DNA of 64,000 nt from Rhodopseudomonas pentothenatexigens (GCF_900218015.1 NZ_UFQQ01000011.1:127786-191785); one strand, 5' to 3'; shown: positions 51,691 through 61,271, counted from the stretch's first letter. A program made the numbers and translations. Notes: generated from the sequence alone by a model not told the origin.

Positions 51691-51876
51691 AACCGCACCC
51701 ACGGCACTGCAAACGCTGTCCTCGCTGCGTGCATCGCAACAACCGACTGATCACAACTTCACTAGCTGGGTCGCTTCGCTCTCCCCTCGGATGAACGCGA
51801 TGGTATCATCGCGAAAAACGACGCCGCAACGCGGCGCAACAATGCTGTCAAGACAACGGCCCATGGGAGGACCAGC

Positions 51877-53679
51877 ATGCTCGACACCGCGCCGAACGGC
51901 AAAGTCACCACGCTCCTTGGACAACTCGGCGACGCGCTGAGCGCCGGCGACATCGACCGCGCGGTCGATCTGTTTCAAACCGACTGCTACTGGCGCGACC
52001 TGATCGCCTTCACCTGGAACATCAAGACCATGGAAGGCAAGGATCAGGTCCGCGACATGCTGACCGCGCGGCTCGCCGACACCAAGCCGTCGCATTGGCG
52101 GATTGCCGATGGTGAGGACGCCGCCGAGACTGACGGCATCGTCGAATGCTTCATCCAGTTCGACACCGCACTCGCCCGCGGCGTCGGCCATCTCCGCATC
52201 AAGGACGGCCGGATCTGGACGCTGCTCACCACCATGGCCGAACTGAAGGGCTTCGAAGAGCCGCAGGGCTTTCAGCGCCCGATGGGCGTGAAGCACGGCG
52301 CCGATCCCAGCCGCAAGACCTGGAAGGAAGAGCGGGACGCCGAGGCCGCCGAGCTCGGCATCACCCGCCAGCCTTATTGCGTGATCATCGGCGGCGGCCA
52401 GGGCGGCATCGCGCTCGGCGCGCGGCTGCGCCAGCTCGGCGTGCCGACCATCATCATCGAGAAGAACGAGCGCCCGGGTGATAGCTGGCGCAAGCGCTAC
52501 AAGTCGCTCTGCCTGCACGATCCGGTGTGGTACGACCACCTGCCCTATCTGCCGTTCCCGCCGAACTGGCCGGTGTTCGCGCCGAAAGACAAGATCGGCG
52601 ACTGGCTGGAAATGTACACCAAGGTGATGGAGCTGAATTACTGGGGCTCCACCGTCTGCAAGCGCGCCTCCTACGATGACGTCGCGAAGGAATGGACGGT
52701 TGTGGTCGAGCGCGACGGCCAGGAGATCACGCTGAAGCCGAAGCAGCTGGTGCTCGCCACCGGGATGTCGGCCAAGCCGAACATGCCGAAGTTCGAAGGC
52801 ATGGACGTGTTCAAGGGCGATCAGCACCACTCCTCGCAGCATCCCGGGCCGGATGCGTGGAAGGGCAAGAAAGCGGTGGTGATCGGCTCCAACAATTCGG
52901 CGCACGACATCTGCGCGGCGCTGTGGGAGGCCGGTGCCGACGTCACCATGGTGCAGCGCTCGTCGACCCACATCGTCAAGTCGGACTCGTTGATGGAGCT
53001 GGGGCTCGCCGGGCTCTACTCCGAGCAGGCGGTGCAGAACGGCATTACCACCGCCAAGGCCGACCTGATCTTCGCATCGCTGCCCTACAAGATCCTGCAC
53101 GAATTCCAGATCCCTATCTACAACGCGATCCGCGAGCGCGACGCCGAATTCTACAAGCGGCTGAAAGCCGCCGGCTTCATGCTCGACTACGGCGACGACG
53201 ACTCCGGCCTGTTCATGAAGTATCTGCGCCGCGGCTCCGGCTACTACATCGATGTCGGCGCCTCGGAGCTCGTCGCCGACGGCCGCATCAAGCTGAAGAG
53301 CGGCGTCGACGTTGAGCGCCTGACCGAACACTCCGTGATCCTCAGCGACGGCACCGAGCTGCCGGCCGACCTCGTCGTCTACGCCACCGGCTACGGCTCG
53401 ATGAGCGGCTGGGCCGCCGACCTGATCTCGAAAGAGGTCGCCGACAAGGTCGGCAAGGTCTGGGGCCTCGGCTCCGACACCCGCAAAGACCCCGGCCCCT
53501 GGGAAGGCGAGCAGCGCAACATGTGGAAGCCGACGCAACAGGAAGGCTTGTGGTTCCACGGCGGCAATCTGCACCAGTCGCGCCACTACTCGCAGTTCCT
53601 GGCGCTGCAGCTCAAGGCGAGGATGGAAGGCCTCCCGACCCCGGTCTACGGACTGCAACAGGTGCATCACCTGGGCTGA
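51877..53679 (+). CDS. Flavin-containing monooxygenase with SnoaL-like N-terminus
   Basis: A 600-residue FAD/NADPH monooxygenase. An N-terminal part of about 130 residues has the SnoaL/NTF2-like pattern SAGDIDRAVDLFQTDCYWRDLIAF. The Rossmann FAD motif GGGQGG (172-177) follows, then the FMO-like KSLCLHDPVWYDHLPYLPF and the NADP motif VIGSNNSAHD. Family members oxygenate soft nucleophiles or perform Baeyer-Villiger steps; the substrate is not evident. The NTF2-like extension is unusual but known for this subgroup. A flavin reductase is encoded convergently, but these enzymes reduce their own flavin with NADPH, so a link is uncertain. Confidence 0.92.
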   Translation: MLDTAPNGKVTTLLGQLGDALSAGDIDRAVDLFQTDCYWRDLIAFTWNIKTMEGKDQVRDMLTARLADTKPSHWRIADGEDAAETDGIVECFIQFDTALARGVGHLRIKDGRIWTLLTTMAELKGFEEPQGFQRPMGVKHGADPSRKTWKEERDAEAAELGITRQPYCVIIGGGQGGIALGARLRQLGVPTIIIEKNERPGDSWRKRYKSLCLHDPVWYDHLPYLPFPPNWPVFAPKDKIGDWLEMYTKVMELNYWGSTVCKRASYDDVAKEWTVVVERDGQEITLKPKQLVLATGMSAKPNMPKFEGMDVFKGDQHHSSQHPGPDAWKGKKAVVIGSNNSAHDICAALWEAGADVTMVQRSSTHIVKSDSLMELGLAGLYSEQAVQNGITTAKADLIFASLPYKILHEFQIPIYNAIRERDAEFYKRLKAAGFMLDYGDDDSGLFMKYLRRGSGYYIDVGASELVADGRIKLKSGVDVERLTEHSVILSDGTELPADLVVYATGYGSMSGWAADLISKEVADKVGKVWGLGSDTRKDPGPWEGEQRNMWKPTQQEGLWFHGGNLHQSRHYSQFLALQLKARMEGLPTPVYGLQQVHHLG

Positions 53680-53727
53680 GCGGATACGCGATCAAATCTG
53701 CGGGCGCCGGTCCGATTCGGCGTCCGC

Positions 53728-54327
53728 TCACAGCATCCCCGGCCGGAACAGTGATTTGCGGCTGATGGTCTTGCCTGCGACCATGAATACGCCGTCGCCG
53801 GTGTAGTGCAGCGTCTGCGGATGCTTCGGCCGGGGCGCGACGTGCGCCTTCACCACTTCGAAGATGAAGAAGTTGTACGTATCGACCAGCACGTCGTCGT
53901 GCAGCCGGCATTCGAACGCGGCGTGGCATTCGGCGATCAGCGGCGCCGCGACCGCCGAGGCCTGCTCCGCCGTCAGCCCGAAATGCGCGAACTTGTCGAT
54001 CTCGGCGCCCGAGGTGTTGCCGATCCCAACCACTATGTCGGTCAGCGCGGTGGTCGGCAGGTTGACTACGCATTCGCCGGACGCCCGGATCATCCCGAAC
54101 GAGTGATTAGCGCTCGAAATCATCAAGCCGATCAGCGACGGAGTGAATTCGAGCACGACGTGCCAGCCGAGCGTCATGATGTTGCGCTCGCCCTTGCACT
54201 GCGACGATACCAACACGATCGGCCCCGGCTCCAGAAAGCGGCGGACGCCAGAGACCGGGAAGTCGTACTTTGCGATGCGGCGCACGGCGGTTTTGTCTCC
54301 ATCGACCGGCGGAATCGGAGTTGGCAA
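53728..54327 (-). CDS. Flavin reductase family protein
   Basis: A 199-residue FMN-binding split-barrel protein of the flavin reductase-like family. It has the pattern PGPIVLVSSQCKGERNIMTLGWHV and the later ASGECVVNLPT in the FMN site. Similar proteins supply reduced flavin to two-component monooxygenases or act as DIM6/NTAB-type reductases. It is a single gene, convergent with the monooxygenase. Confidence 0.9.
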   Translation of the reverse strand: MPTPIPPVDGDKTAVRRIAKYDFPVSGVRRFLEPGPIVLVSSQCKGERNIMTLGWHVVLEFTPSLIGLMISSANHSFGMIRASGECVVNLPTTALTDIVVGIGNTSGAEIDKFAHFGLTAEQASAVAAPLIAECHAAFECRLHDDVLVDTYNFFIFEVVKAHVAPRPKHPQTLHYTGDGVFMVAGKTISRKSLFRPGML

Positions 54328-54404
54328 ACTCGGTGTTTGCTAGCAATATCCGGGCGTATTGCCATTCAATTGTATCATGACGGATTTATATCGGAGATCG
54401 TGCG

Positions 54405-55508
54405 ATGAAGCTCGCCTCGTTCAACGTCGAAAACCTGTTCCTGCGCGCCCGCGCGCTCAACAACGAGACCTTCGCGGAAGGCCGGGACATCCTGAAGGCC
54501 CAGGCCGACCTCAATCGGATCCTCGGCAAGCCGCGCTACACCGCCGCCGACAAATCCAAGATCATCGAGCTGCTCGATCAGCTCGGCCTGACGAAATCCG
54601 ACAAAAGCAAGTTCGCCGTCCTGCGGCAGAACCGCGGCCATCTGGTCAAGCGGAGCGGAGGCGCGGTCACCGTCGTCGCCGACGGGCGCAGCGACTGGAT
54701 CGGCTGGATCGATCTCGTGGTCGAGGAAGTCAACGAGGCCGCGACCCGCAACACCGCGCGGGTGATCGTCGACGTCGATGCCGACGTCCTGGGCGTGGTC
54801 GAGGCTGAAAGCCGGCCGGCGCTGGTGCGCTTCTCCAAATACGTCCTGCCCGCCGTCGCCGGCGACCCCTACGATCACATCATGCTGGTCGACGGCAACG
54901 ACGAACGCGGCATCGACGTCGGACTGATGACCCGCAACAAGTTCGAGATTCTCTCGATCGTCAGCCATGTCGACGATGCCGACGAAGACGGCACGATCTT
55001 CAGCCGCGACTGCGCGCAATACGAAGTTCGCATCGCCGACGACAATCGGCTGATCGTGCTGGTCAACCATTTCAAGAGCAAGGGGTTCGGCAGCTTCGCC
55101 AGTTCGAACGCCAAGCGCAAGCGGCAGGCGTCACGGGTTGCGACGATCTATCGACAGCTCCGGCAGCACCACGACTACATCGCCGTGATCGGCGACCTCA
55201 ACGACACCCCGGACAGCGATCCTTTGAGTCCGCTGTTCCACCAGACCGGGCTCAAGGACATCAGCGAACTCGCCGGCTTCGACGACGGCGGCCGCCCCGG
55301 CACCTACAAGAACGGCGCGGCGTCCGGCAAGATCGACTACATCCTGCTGTCGCCGGCGCTGTTCGACAAGGCGACCGCCGGCGGCATCTTCCGGAAGGGC
55401 GTGTGGGGCGGCAAGAACGGCGATCTGTTTCCGCATTATCCGGAGATCGCCAAGGAGGCCGAGGCGGCGTCCGATCACGCGGCGATCTGGGCCGAGCTCG
55501 ACATTTAG
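54405..55508 (+). CDS. Endonuclease/exonuclease/phosphatase family protein
   Basis: A 367-residue metal-dependent phosphoesterase of the EEP fold. It opens KLASFNVENLFLRARAL (first Asn and metal Glu region) and has VVEAESRPAL, then IDVGLMTRNKFEIL, VIGDLNDTPDSDPL with the catalytic Asp/Asn, and the closing SDHAAIWAEL with Asp-His. The whole catalytic set is present. There is no signal peptide, so it acts in the cytoplasm. The substrate (DNA, RNA or a phospholipid) is unknown. Confidence 0.9.
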   Translation: MKLASFNVENLFLRARALNNETFAEGRDILKAQADLNRILGKPRYTAADKSKIIELLDQLGLTKSDKSKFAVLRQNRGHLVKRSGGAVTVVADGRSDWIGWIDLVVEEVNEAATRNTARVIVDVDADVLGVVEAESRPALVRFSKYVLPAVAGDPYDHIMLVDGNDERGIDVGLMTRNKFEILSIVSHVDDADEDGTIFSRDCAQYEVRIADDNRLIVLVNHFKSKGFGSFASSNAKRKRQASRVATIYRQLRQHHDYIAVIGDLNDTPDSDPLSPLFHQTGLKDISELAGFDDGGRPGTYKNGAASGKIDYILLSPALFDKATAGGIFRKGVWGGKNGDLFPHYPEIAKEAEAASDHAAIWAELDI

Positions 55509-55538
55509 CAGCGCCGGTAGAAGCGCCGGCCAGCCGGT

Positions 55539-56183
55539 TCAGCCGCCCGCTGCGGCGGCGTGCTGCGCCGCCATCTCGGCATCGGCCGCACTGACGCGCT
55601 GAAACGCCGGCCGTGCGGTGACGCGCTCGGCGTAGCGCACGAACACGTCCGTCTTCGGCACCAGGCCGAAGTCCAGCGTCCAGCTCAACGCGATCCCCCA
55701 CAGCACGTCCGCGGCGGTGAAGCGGTCGCCGAGCAGATACGGCCCGCCTGCGAGCTGCGCTTCGAGCGCGCCGAGCATGGTGTCGTAGTCGGCATAGGGC
55801 GACATCGTGATCGGCGCCGCCTCCCGTTGCATGAACCTGTCGACCACGGCCGGTTCGAACGAGGAGCCGTAATATGCGATCCAACGCAAATAAGGACCGC
55901 GGAGCGGATCGTCGAGCGCCGGCGCGAGGCCGGCCTGCGGAAACAGGTCGGCGAGGTAGATCGTGATCGCGACCTGCTCGGTGACGAGCGCGTCGCCGCG
56001 GCGGATCGCCGGCACCTTGCCGAGCGGATTGACCGCAAGATAGGCCGGCTGGCGCTGCTCGCCGGCCTTCATGTTCAGCACATGCAGGTCGTACGGGGCG
56101 CCCAATTCCTCCAGCAGCACGCGCGTGCCGGTCGCCCGGGTTTGCGGCGAATAGAACAGGGTCAGTCGGTTCGGATCGGTCAT
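55539..56183 (-). CDS. Glutathione S-transferase family protein
   Basis: A 214-residue GST. The N-terminal thioredoxin-fold domain has LTLFYSPQTRATGTRVLLEELG with Ser or Thr in place of the classical catalytic residue, and VNPLGKVPAI with the cis-Pro. The C-terminal helical domain has YLLGDRFTAADVLWG, the usual N-capping box. ATG 56183 has GGAG 9 nt upstream. It is divergent from a WYL regulator, with a perfect operator palindrome between them, so it is likely a target of that regulator. Confidence 0.92.
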   Translation of the reverse strand: MTDPNRLTLFYSPQTRATGTRVLLEELGAPYDLHVLNMKAGEQRQPAYLAVNPLGKVPAIRRGDALVTEQVAITIYLADLFPQAGLAPALDDPLRGPYLRWIAYYGSSFEPAVVDRFMQREAAPITMSPYADYDTMLGALEAQLAGGPYLLGDRFTAADVLWGIALSWTLDFGLVPKTDVFVRYAERVTARPAFQRVSAADAEMAAQHAAAAGG

Positions 56184-56227
56184 GGCGGTCTCCGTCGGCC
56201 AGCTTGCGAGGCGACCGTTGTAGCATC

Positions 56228-56256
56228 CCATACCTGACATCCTGTGTCAGGTATGG
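56228..56256. promoter_or_regulatory. Operator palindrome between GST and WYL regulator genes
   Basis: CCATACCTGACA and TGTCAGGTATGG are perfect 12-bp arms around a 5-bp centre, placed between two divergent starts (45 bp from the GST start, 11 bp before the regulator start). It is the most perfect inverted repeat in a promoter position in the window and probably binds the adjacent WYL regulator. Confidence 0.8.
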
Positions 56257-56267
56257 TTCACTGAATC

Positions 56268-57248
56268 ATGCGTGCGAGTCGGATGCTGTCGATCCTCACC
56301 ACCCTGCAGGCCAAAGGCCGCGTCACCGCGCCGGAGCTGGCCGAAGCCTGCGAGGTGTCGGTGCGGACGATCTATCGCGATATCGACGCGCTCGCCGCGT
56401 CCGGCGTCCCGGTCTATGCCGACCGCGGCGCCGACGGCGGCTACCGGCTGCTCGATGGCTACCGCGTGCGGCTGAACGGGCTGTCGCAGAGCGAGGCCGG
56501 CGCGCTGTTCCTCGCCGGCCTGCCCGGCCCGGCCGCGGCGCTCGGGCTCGATGCGGCGATGATCGCGGCATCGAACAAGCTGATGGCCGCCCTGCCCGCG
56601 AACCTGCGCGACGATGCCGGGCGGATGCAGGAGCGTTTCCACCTCGACGCGCCCGGCTGGTTCGGCGAAGCCGAACAGCCCGAGCATCTGCGCACCGTCG
56701 CCGGCGCGGTGCTGCGCGGCACGCTGATCGAGATCCGCTACCAGAGCTGGCGTGCGCAGAAGCAGCGCCGCGTCGCCCCGCTCGGCCTGGTGCTGAAGGG
56801 CGGCAGCTGGTATCTGGCCGGACAGGTCGACGGCAGCGTCCGAACCTACCGGATCGCGCGCGTACTCGACTGCACGGCGCTCGACGACCGCTTCACCCGT
56901 CCGGCCGATTTCGACCTCGCCGCGTATTGGCAGAACGCGACTCTGCGGATGGAAGCCGAGCTGCATCCCAACGTCGCCACTGTCCGGCTGTCGCCGCTCG
57001 GCGCCAAGCTGCTGAATGCGCTGAGCCAGCCTTACGTGCGAACCCGCACGCAGCTCGACGACACCGCCGACGCCGACGGCTGGCGCATCGCCAGGATTCC
57101 GATCGGCAGAACCTCCTGGCACGCCGCATCCGAGCTGCTGCGGCTCGGGCCGGAGGCCGAGGTGCTGGAGCCGGCGGAGCTTCGTGACACCATCGCCGAA
57201 ATGACGCGCATGATGGCGGCGCGATACGACAACGCGCTCACGCCGTGA
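56268..57248 (+). CDS. YafY-family HTH and WYL domain transcription regulator
   Basis: A 326-residue regulator. The N-terminal DeoR-like winged helix is residues 4-60 (RMLSILTTLQAKGRVTAPELAEACEVSVRTIYRDI). A WYL ligand-sensing domain at about 140-215 has RYQSWRAQKQRRVAPLGLVLKGGSWYLAG, and a C-terminal extension ends the protein. It probably represses itself and the divergent GST gene through the 29-bp palindrome between them. The last 11 bp overlap the end of the convergent 57238-57678 gene. A decayed copy of its C-terminal part lies at 60258-60468. Confidence 0.93.
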   Translation: MRASRMLSILTTLQAKGRVTAPELAEACEVSVRTIYRDIDALAASGVPVYADRGADGGYRLLDGYRVRLNGLSQSEAGALFLAGLPGPAAALGLDAAMIAASNKLMAALPANLRDDAGRMQERFHLDAPGWFGEAEQPEHLRTVAGAVLRGTLIEIRYQSWRAQKQRRVAPLGLVLKGGSWYLAGQVDGSVRTYRIARVLDCTALDDRFTRPADFDLAAYWQNATLRMEAELHPNVATVRLSPLGAKLLNALSQPYVRTRTQLDDTADADGWRIARIPIGRTSWHAASELLRLGPEAEVLEPAELRDTIAEMTRMMAARYDNALTP

Positions 57249-57678
57249 TGTCGATGCCGCGGACTTCGCCCTGATGGCGCTGCATGGTGTGGAGCGCGGC
57301 CTGCAGCCGGTCGAACAGCTCGGCGTCGCTGGTCTTCTGCGCCCGAGCCATGCCGTCGCGCACCGCCTGCATGAAATCGACCTGCTGCGTGTCGTCGAGC
57401 CCCGACGAGGTGCCGTCTTCCCGAAAGCTCAGCGTCATGCTGACCAAGGTCGAGCTCTCGTCGAAGCTCATCTCGCCGCTGGCGATCTTGCTGTTGATCC
57501 AGTCGAACAGATCCTTGCGGGTCATCCGGGTGAAGTCGGTTGTCTGCACGCCGCCGCTGCCCGATGACGATGCCGTCGCACCGCCGGAAGATGCGGTCGC
57601 CGCCGACGCGCTCTTCGCGCTGCTGCTCCACGGGAAGATGCTCTGGGCCGCACACGACCCGATGCTGGAAATGCTCAT
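57238..57678 (-). CDS. EF-hand-like small protein of unknown function
   Basis: A 146-residue protein with a Ser/Ala/Gly-rich N-terminal third (about 1-45). A helical remainder has FTRMTRKDLFDWINSKIASGEMS, which resembles EF-hand-like calcium-binding segments without a perfect loop, and a final AALHTMQRHQGEVRGIDI. The start is taken at ATG 57678. No function is recognised. Confidence 0.65.
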   Translation of the reverse strand: MSISSIGSCAAQSIFPWSSSAKSASAATASSGGATASSSGSGGVQTTDFTRMTRKDLFDWINSKIASGEMSFDESSTLVSMTLSFREDGTSSGLDDTQQVDFMQAVRDGMARAQKTSDAELFDRLQAALHTMQRHQGEVRGIDITA

Positions 57679-57895
57679 GACGCGCCTTCGATCCGATCGC
57701 TCGACCGGACTCGAAGCAACCGCCGTGCCATCCGCAGCCGCATGGTTTCCCGTTGTTTCCGAACGGACCGACGATGACGCGCGCATCGCGCCGGGCAGAA
57801 TGCGGGAAACTGTTGCCGGGTGCCGGTCGATCTTTGCCGCACCGATCGCGAAGCGCGTCGCGGCCGCGCCGTCCGCAGCACAGGGAGTGTGACGC

Positions 57896-58459
57896 TTGAA
57901 CGATCGACTCGTGGTGATCTCCGGCTGCTCCGGCGGCGGAAAATCCAGCCTGCTCGCCGAGCTAAGGGCGAGAGGACATCGCGTGGTCGAAGAGCCCGGC
58001 CGCCGCATCATCGCCGCGGAGACGGCTGTCGGTGGCACCGCGCTGCCGTGGATCGATCTCGCCGCGTTCCTGCGCCGCGCGATCGGAATCGCGATCGCGG
58101 ATCACGCGGCGGCGGCCGCTCACGACGGCTGGACCTTCCTCGACCGCGGCCTCGTCGATGCGGCAGCGGCGCTGCAGGCCCTGACCGGCGATGAGGTGCT
58201 GCGCCCGCTGGCCACCGCGCACCGCTATCACCGCCGCATGTTCATGGCCCCGCCCTGGCCCGAGATCTACGTCACCGACGACGACCGCCGCCACGGCTTC
58301 GACGCGGCCGTCGCCGAGTATCAACGCCTGACCACGACCTACCCCGCGCTGGGCTACGACGTCGTGCTGCTCCCTAAAATTTCCACCGCAGCCCGCGCCG
58401 ATTTCGTGCTGGCGGCGCTGGCGGAACGCAAGGGCCGGGACATCGCCAACAGACGATAG
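57896..58459 (+). CDS. AAA_28-type P-loop NTPase
   Basis: A 187-residue NTPase with the Walker A GCSGGGKSS (about residues 10-18) close to the N-terminus and VVEEPGRRII, the conserved switch-like Glu-Pro-Gly region of this family. A later FLDRGLVDAAAAL carries a Walker-B-like Asp. Such proteins are thought to be small-molecule or nucleotide kinases. The TTG start was chosen because GGGAG is 9 nt upstream. It precedes the scrap zone and is a single gene. Confidence 0.8.
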   Translation: MNDRLVVISGCSGGGKSSLLAELRARGHRVVEEPGRRIIAAETAVGGTALPWIDLAAFLRRAIGIAIADHAAAAAHDGWTFLDRGLVDAAAALQALTGDEVLRPLATAHRYHRRMFMAPPWPEIYVTDDDRRHGFDAAVAEYQRLTTTYPALGYDVVLLPKISTAARADFVLAALAERKGRDIANRR

Positions 58460-58556
58460 AAGCGGTGCGGCCCGCGACGAACGCGCCCCCGTCCATCGCG
58501 CCTCGCCCGAACCCATTGCGCTGGATATGTTACTGGACACCTCTCTGGAGGAGACC

Positions 58557-58900
58557 ATGGGCAATTCGCAAAGGCGGGCCATTCAAATCGATCGATCGCG
58601 CCTGAGTGAGCGAGGCCTGGTACGCTTTGAGGTTCTCGGCCGCGATGCCGACCGTGATCTCATTCGATCGCTTGCCAGCCGACTAGCTGAAGAGGGGCCG
58701 GAGGCCTCCCGGTTGCCTCAGCCATCAAGCCACGCGCTGCCCAGATCAGCCCCGACCACCGCGCAGCTATCCTGGCGGTCTTTGACAAGCTGGTTAGGGA
58801 GACCCTCACTATCCTCGTAGTAACGAGCGCGCACTTCCGAACTGCGGCCAAGTTCGTCGACCAGCACACGCTCGGCCTTCGCGGCGGCGATGCACTCCAT
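58557..58900 (+). pseudogene. Chimeric remnant of an antitoxin and a VapC toxin
   Basis: From ATG 58557 the frame starts like a small antitoxin (IDRSRLSERGLVRFEVLGRD and IRSLASRLAEEGPEASRLPQ) and stays open to 58820 only by chance. In another frame from 58721 the DNA encodes [20 protein letters not shown] and [20 protein letters not shown], which closely match the middle of the intact VapC at 60804. The toxin start and end are missing and the antitoxin is cut. So a deletion or recombination has joined pieces of two TA modules. Confidence 0.75.
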
Positions 58901-58964
58901 CTCCCGGCACCGGCCTGTCCGCTCGCGCAGGCCCACGGCATGCACGCGCCCCGATGCGGGCTTG

Positions 58965-60032
58965 CTACGGCCGGCAGCCCGCCGCCTCGGCTTCCTGGAT
59001 GCTGCAGAACCAACGCTTGCCAGGCCCCATCTTGAGCTTGGCGTAGGAGCGACCACCCGGTCGCTGGGTGGTGCACTTGCCGCCCCAGCCGAAGCTCGCC
59101 TTGATGGTGCAGTCCGGAGATGGCGGGTCGGCGGTGGTTGCGGCACCGAGCAGGATCTCCGTCGCGGAGCTCGGCGCCCTGTCCGCCCCGACGATCCGGG
59201 TCCGACGGTTGCGATCGCGCCAGAGCGCAGGCGCGATGAATGCGCCCGACCAGAGGCCCGCCTGCGCCTCGCGGGCGATCGCCTCCGACGACTCGTAAGC
59301 CTGCAAAGACCCCGCGACTGCCAAGGCCCACCCCGCGCGCACGATCCAGTCCGCGACGCTCTCCGTGCCGACCGCACAACTGCCCATTGATCTGCCGACC
59401 TTGTCGCGGCCGGCCACCTGGCAGGTCCACGGCTTGTCGCCGAAGCGCTTGATCAGTTCATCGCGCGCCGCAAGGCCGCACGTCCACCCCGTCCCCTTTT
59501 CGTCGACGCAGACCTGATCGCTGTCCGGCGGGTCGATGCCCTGCAACCGGATTGTCGTGCCATTGATTGCGATCGTGCCGCCGTCGAGGATCTGCGGGAC
59601 GCCTGCCAGTTCGACGGCGTCGTCACCCGGCAGGCAGACGTATTGCGTGCCCCGCATGCCCAGGCACTTCGCCGCGCCGGGCGCGAAGTCGATCTTGACC
59701 CCCGTCTCGCGCGACTTGCCGTACGGTCCGCGATCGTTGATGCGGATATGGCAGGTGCGGCCGTTCACCGGATTGACCACCGTGACGCTGGTTCCCAGCG
59801 GGTAGTCGTGCGACGCCGCCGTGAGGGTGTCGTGTCGCATCGGTTCGCCGCTGCTGGTCCGCGTTCCGATCCGGTACAGCGAGGCGAGAACCTCCTTGCC
59901 GGAACCGCAATTGCCGGTCCGATGCACGAAGCGGTGCACGGTGTCCCAGCCGGCCGCGTCGGCACTAGGACTCGCGAGCGCGACCAGTATCGCGACCGCC
60001 CCGCCAATCGCCCTGTTCGAGATGCCGCGCAT
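58965..60032 (-). CDS. RlpA-like double-psi barrel fused to SNase-like nuclease
   Basis: A 355-residue exported protein. A signal peptide (about 1-25) is followed by a RlpA-type double-psi beta-barrel (about 30-130, with LTAASHDYPLGTSVTVVNP and RINDRGPYGKSRETGVKIDF). An SNase-like domain comes next (about 140-270, GGTIAINGTTIRLQGIDPPD and AREAQAGLWSG), then a C-terminal CTIKASFGWGGK and RWFCSIQEAEAAGCRP zinc-ribbon-like end often seen in thermonucleases. ATG 60032 has GAAGG 7 nt upstream; the frame runs on upstream without a signal. A wall-lytic or septal-binding barrel joined to a nuclease suggests breakdown of extracellular DNA or murein; this is inference. SNase catalytic residues seem partly changed. 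Confidence 0.85.
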   Translation of the reverse strand: MRGISNRAIGGAVAILVALASPSADAAGWDTVHRFVHRTGNCGSGKEVLASLYRIGTRTSSGEPMRHDTLTAASHDYPLGTSVTVVNPVNGRTCHIRINDRGPYGKSRETGVKIDFAPGAAKCLGMRGTQYVCLPGDDAVELAGVPQILDGGTIAINGTTIRLQGIDPPDSDQVCVDEKGTGWTCGLAARDELIKRFGDKPWTCQVAGRDKVGRSMGSCAVGTESVADWIVRAGWALAVAGSLQAYESSEAIAREAQAGLWSGAFIAPALWRDRNRRTRIVGADRAPSSATEILLGAATTADPPSPDCTIKASFGWGGKCTTQRPGGRSYAKLKMGPGKRWFCSIQEAEAAGCRP

Positions 60033-60257
60033 CAGCCCTTCGCCTTGCAAGGCGCTTCGCTTAACACAGACTTCGGCGAAATGAAGGACGCCGCGCAATC
60101 GGGGAGCCAGGTGGTTACGGCTCGTGTCGGCGAGAGGTTGCCGCGACGAGCCGCAAGCCTGCCTGTGCGACGTCGCCTTTGTGGCGACTGAATCAACGGC
60201 ACCGAGGCGCGAAAGCCGGTAGCATGCACAATCGCGCAATGCAGGATCGCGGGGGGC

Positions 60258-60468
60258 TACACCCGCATGTCCGGCTATCCCCGCTCGGCGTCAAGCTGCT
60301 GAACGCGCTGAGCCAGCCCTACGCCAAGACGCGCACGCAACTCGACGATATCGCCGACGCGCACGGCTGGCGCGTGGCGCAGATCCCGGTCGGCATCACG
60401 TGCTGGCAAGCAACCAGCGAACTGCTGCGGTTAGGGCCGGAGGCGGAAGTGCTGGCCCCGCGAGCAGC
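60258..60468 (+). pseudogene. Decayed fragment of a WYL regulator C-terminus
   Basis: Translation gives LHPHVRLSPLGVKLLNALSQ and PYAKTRTQLDDIADAHGWRV, matching the C-terminal third of the WYL regulator at 56268 (LHPNVATVRLSPLGAKLLNA and onward) with two or three residues missing. The N-terminal HTH is absent, so it is a remnant of a paralogue or of a duplication. It sits between the RlpA-SNase gene and vapBC. Confidence 0.85.
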
Positions 60469-60532
60469 GCGCCTGATCCCGACTCTCCGCCCCAAGGGAC
60501 TTCTCTTGGGAGAAAGACCAAAATACGCTATA

Positions 60533-60803
<271 letters not shown>

Positions 60804-60804
<1 letters not shown>

Positions 60805-61229
60805 TGATCTACCTCGACACCTCGCTGATCGTCGCGGCGCTTTCCAACGAAGCGTCCACAACACGTATCCAGGACTGGTTGGCCGAGCAGGATGCAGCAG
60901 AGCTGTTCGTCAGCGACTGGACCATCACCGAGATGTCCTCGGCCATGGCAATCAAGGCACGCGCCGATCAGATCAGTCTCGAACAACGCGCCGCGATCCT
61001 CGCCGTGTTCAACAAGCTGATTGCCGAGAGCCTCACGGTGCTCCAGGTGACGAGCACGCATTTTAGAACCGCGGCCAAGTTTGTCGACCAACATACGCTC
61101 GGCCTTCGCGGGGGCGATGCACTCCACCTCGCCGTGGCATCTGAGCACGGCGCGACGGTCCACACGCTGGATCAGCGACTCAGCAAAGCTGGTCCTTCGC
61201 TGGGCGTCCCAGTGTGCTTGCTGACATGA
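60804..61229 (+). CDS. vapC: VapC PIN-domain toxin ribonuclease
   Basis: A 141-residue PIN nuclease. The first acidic residue is D5 in [10 protein letters not shown], the second region is [13 protein letters not shown], and the third acidic patch is [14 protein letters not shown]. All four family acidic positions seem present, so it should cut RNA (often tRNA). The antitoxin gene overlaps by 1 nt. A decayed copy of residues 48-105 lies at 58721-58900. Confidence 0.94.
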
Positions 61230-61271
61230 TTGGAACAATCGCCGACGTGATCGCCCGGTGCGGAATCAGTC

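Noticed and set aside
51751-53670. A 639-codon minus-strand frame opposite the flavin monooxygenase
   Set aside because: It has no domains and shadows a clear 600-residue FMO on the plus strand.
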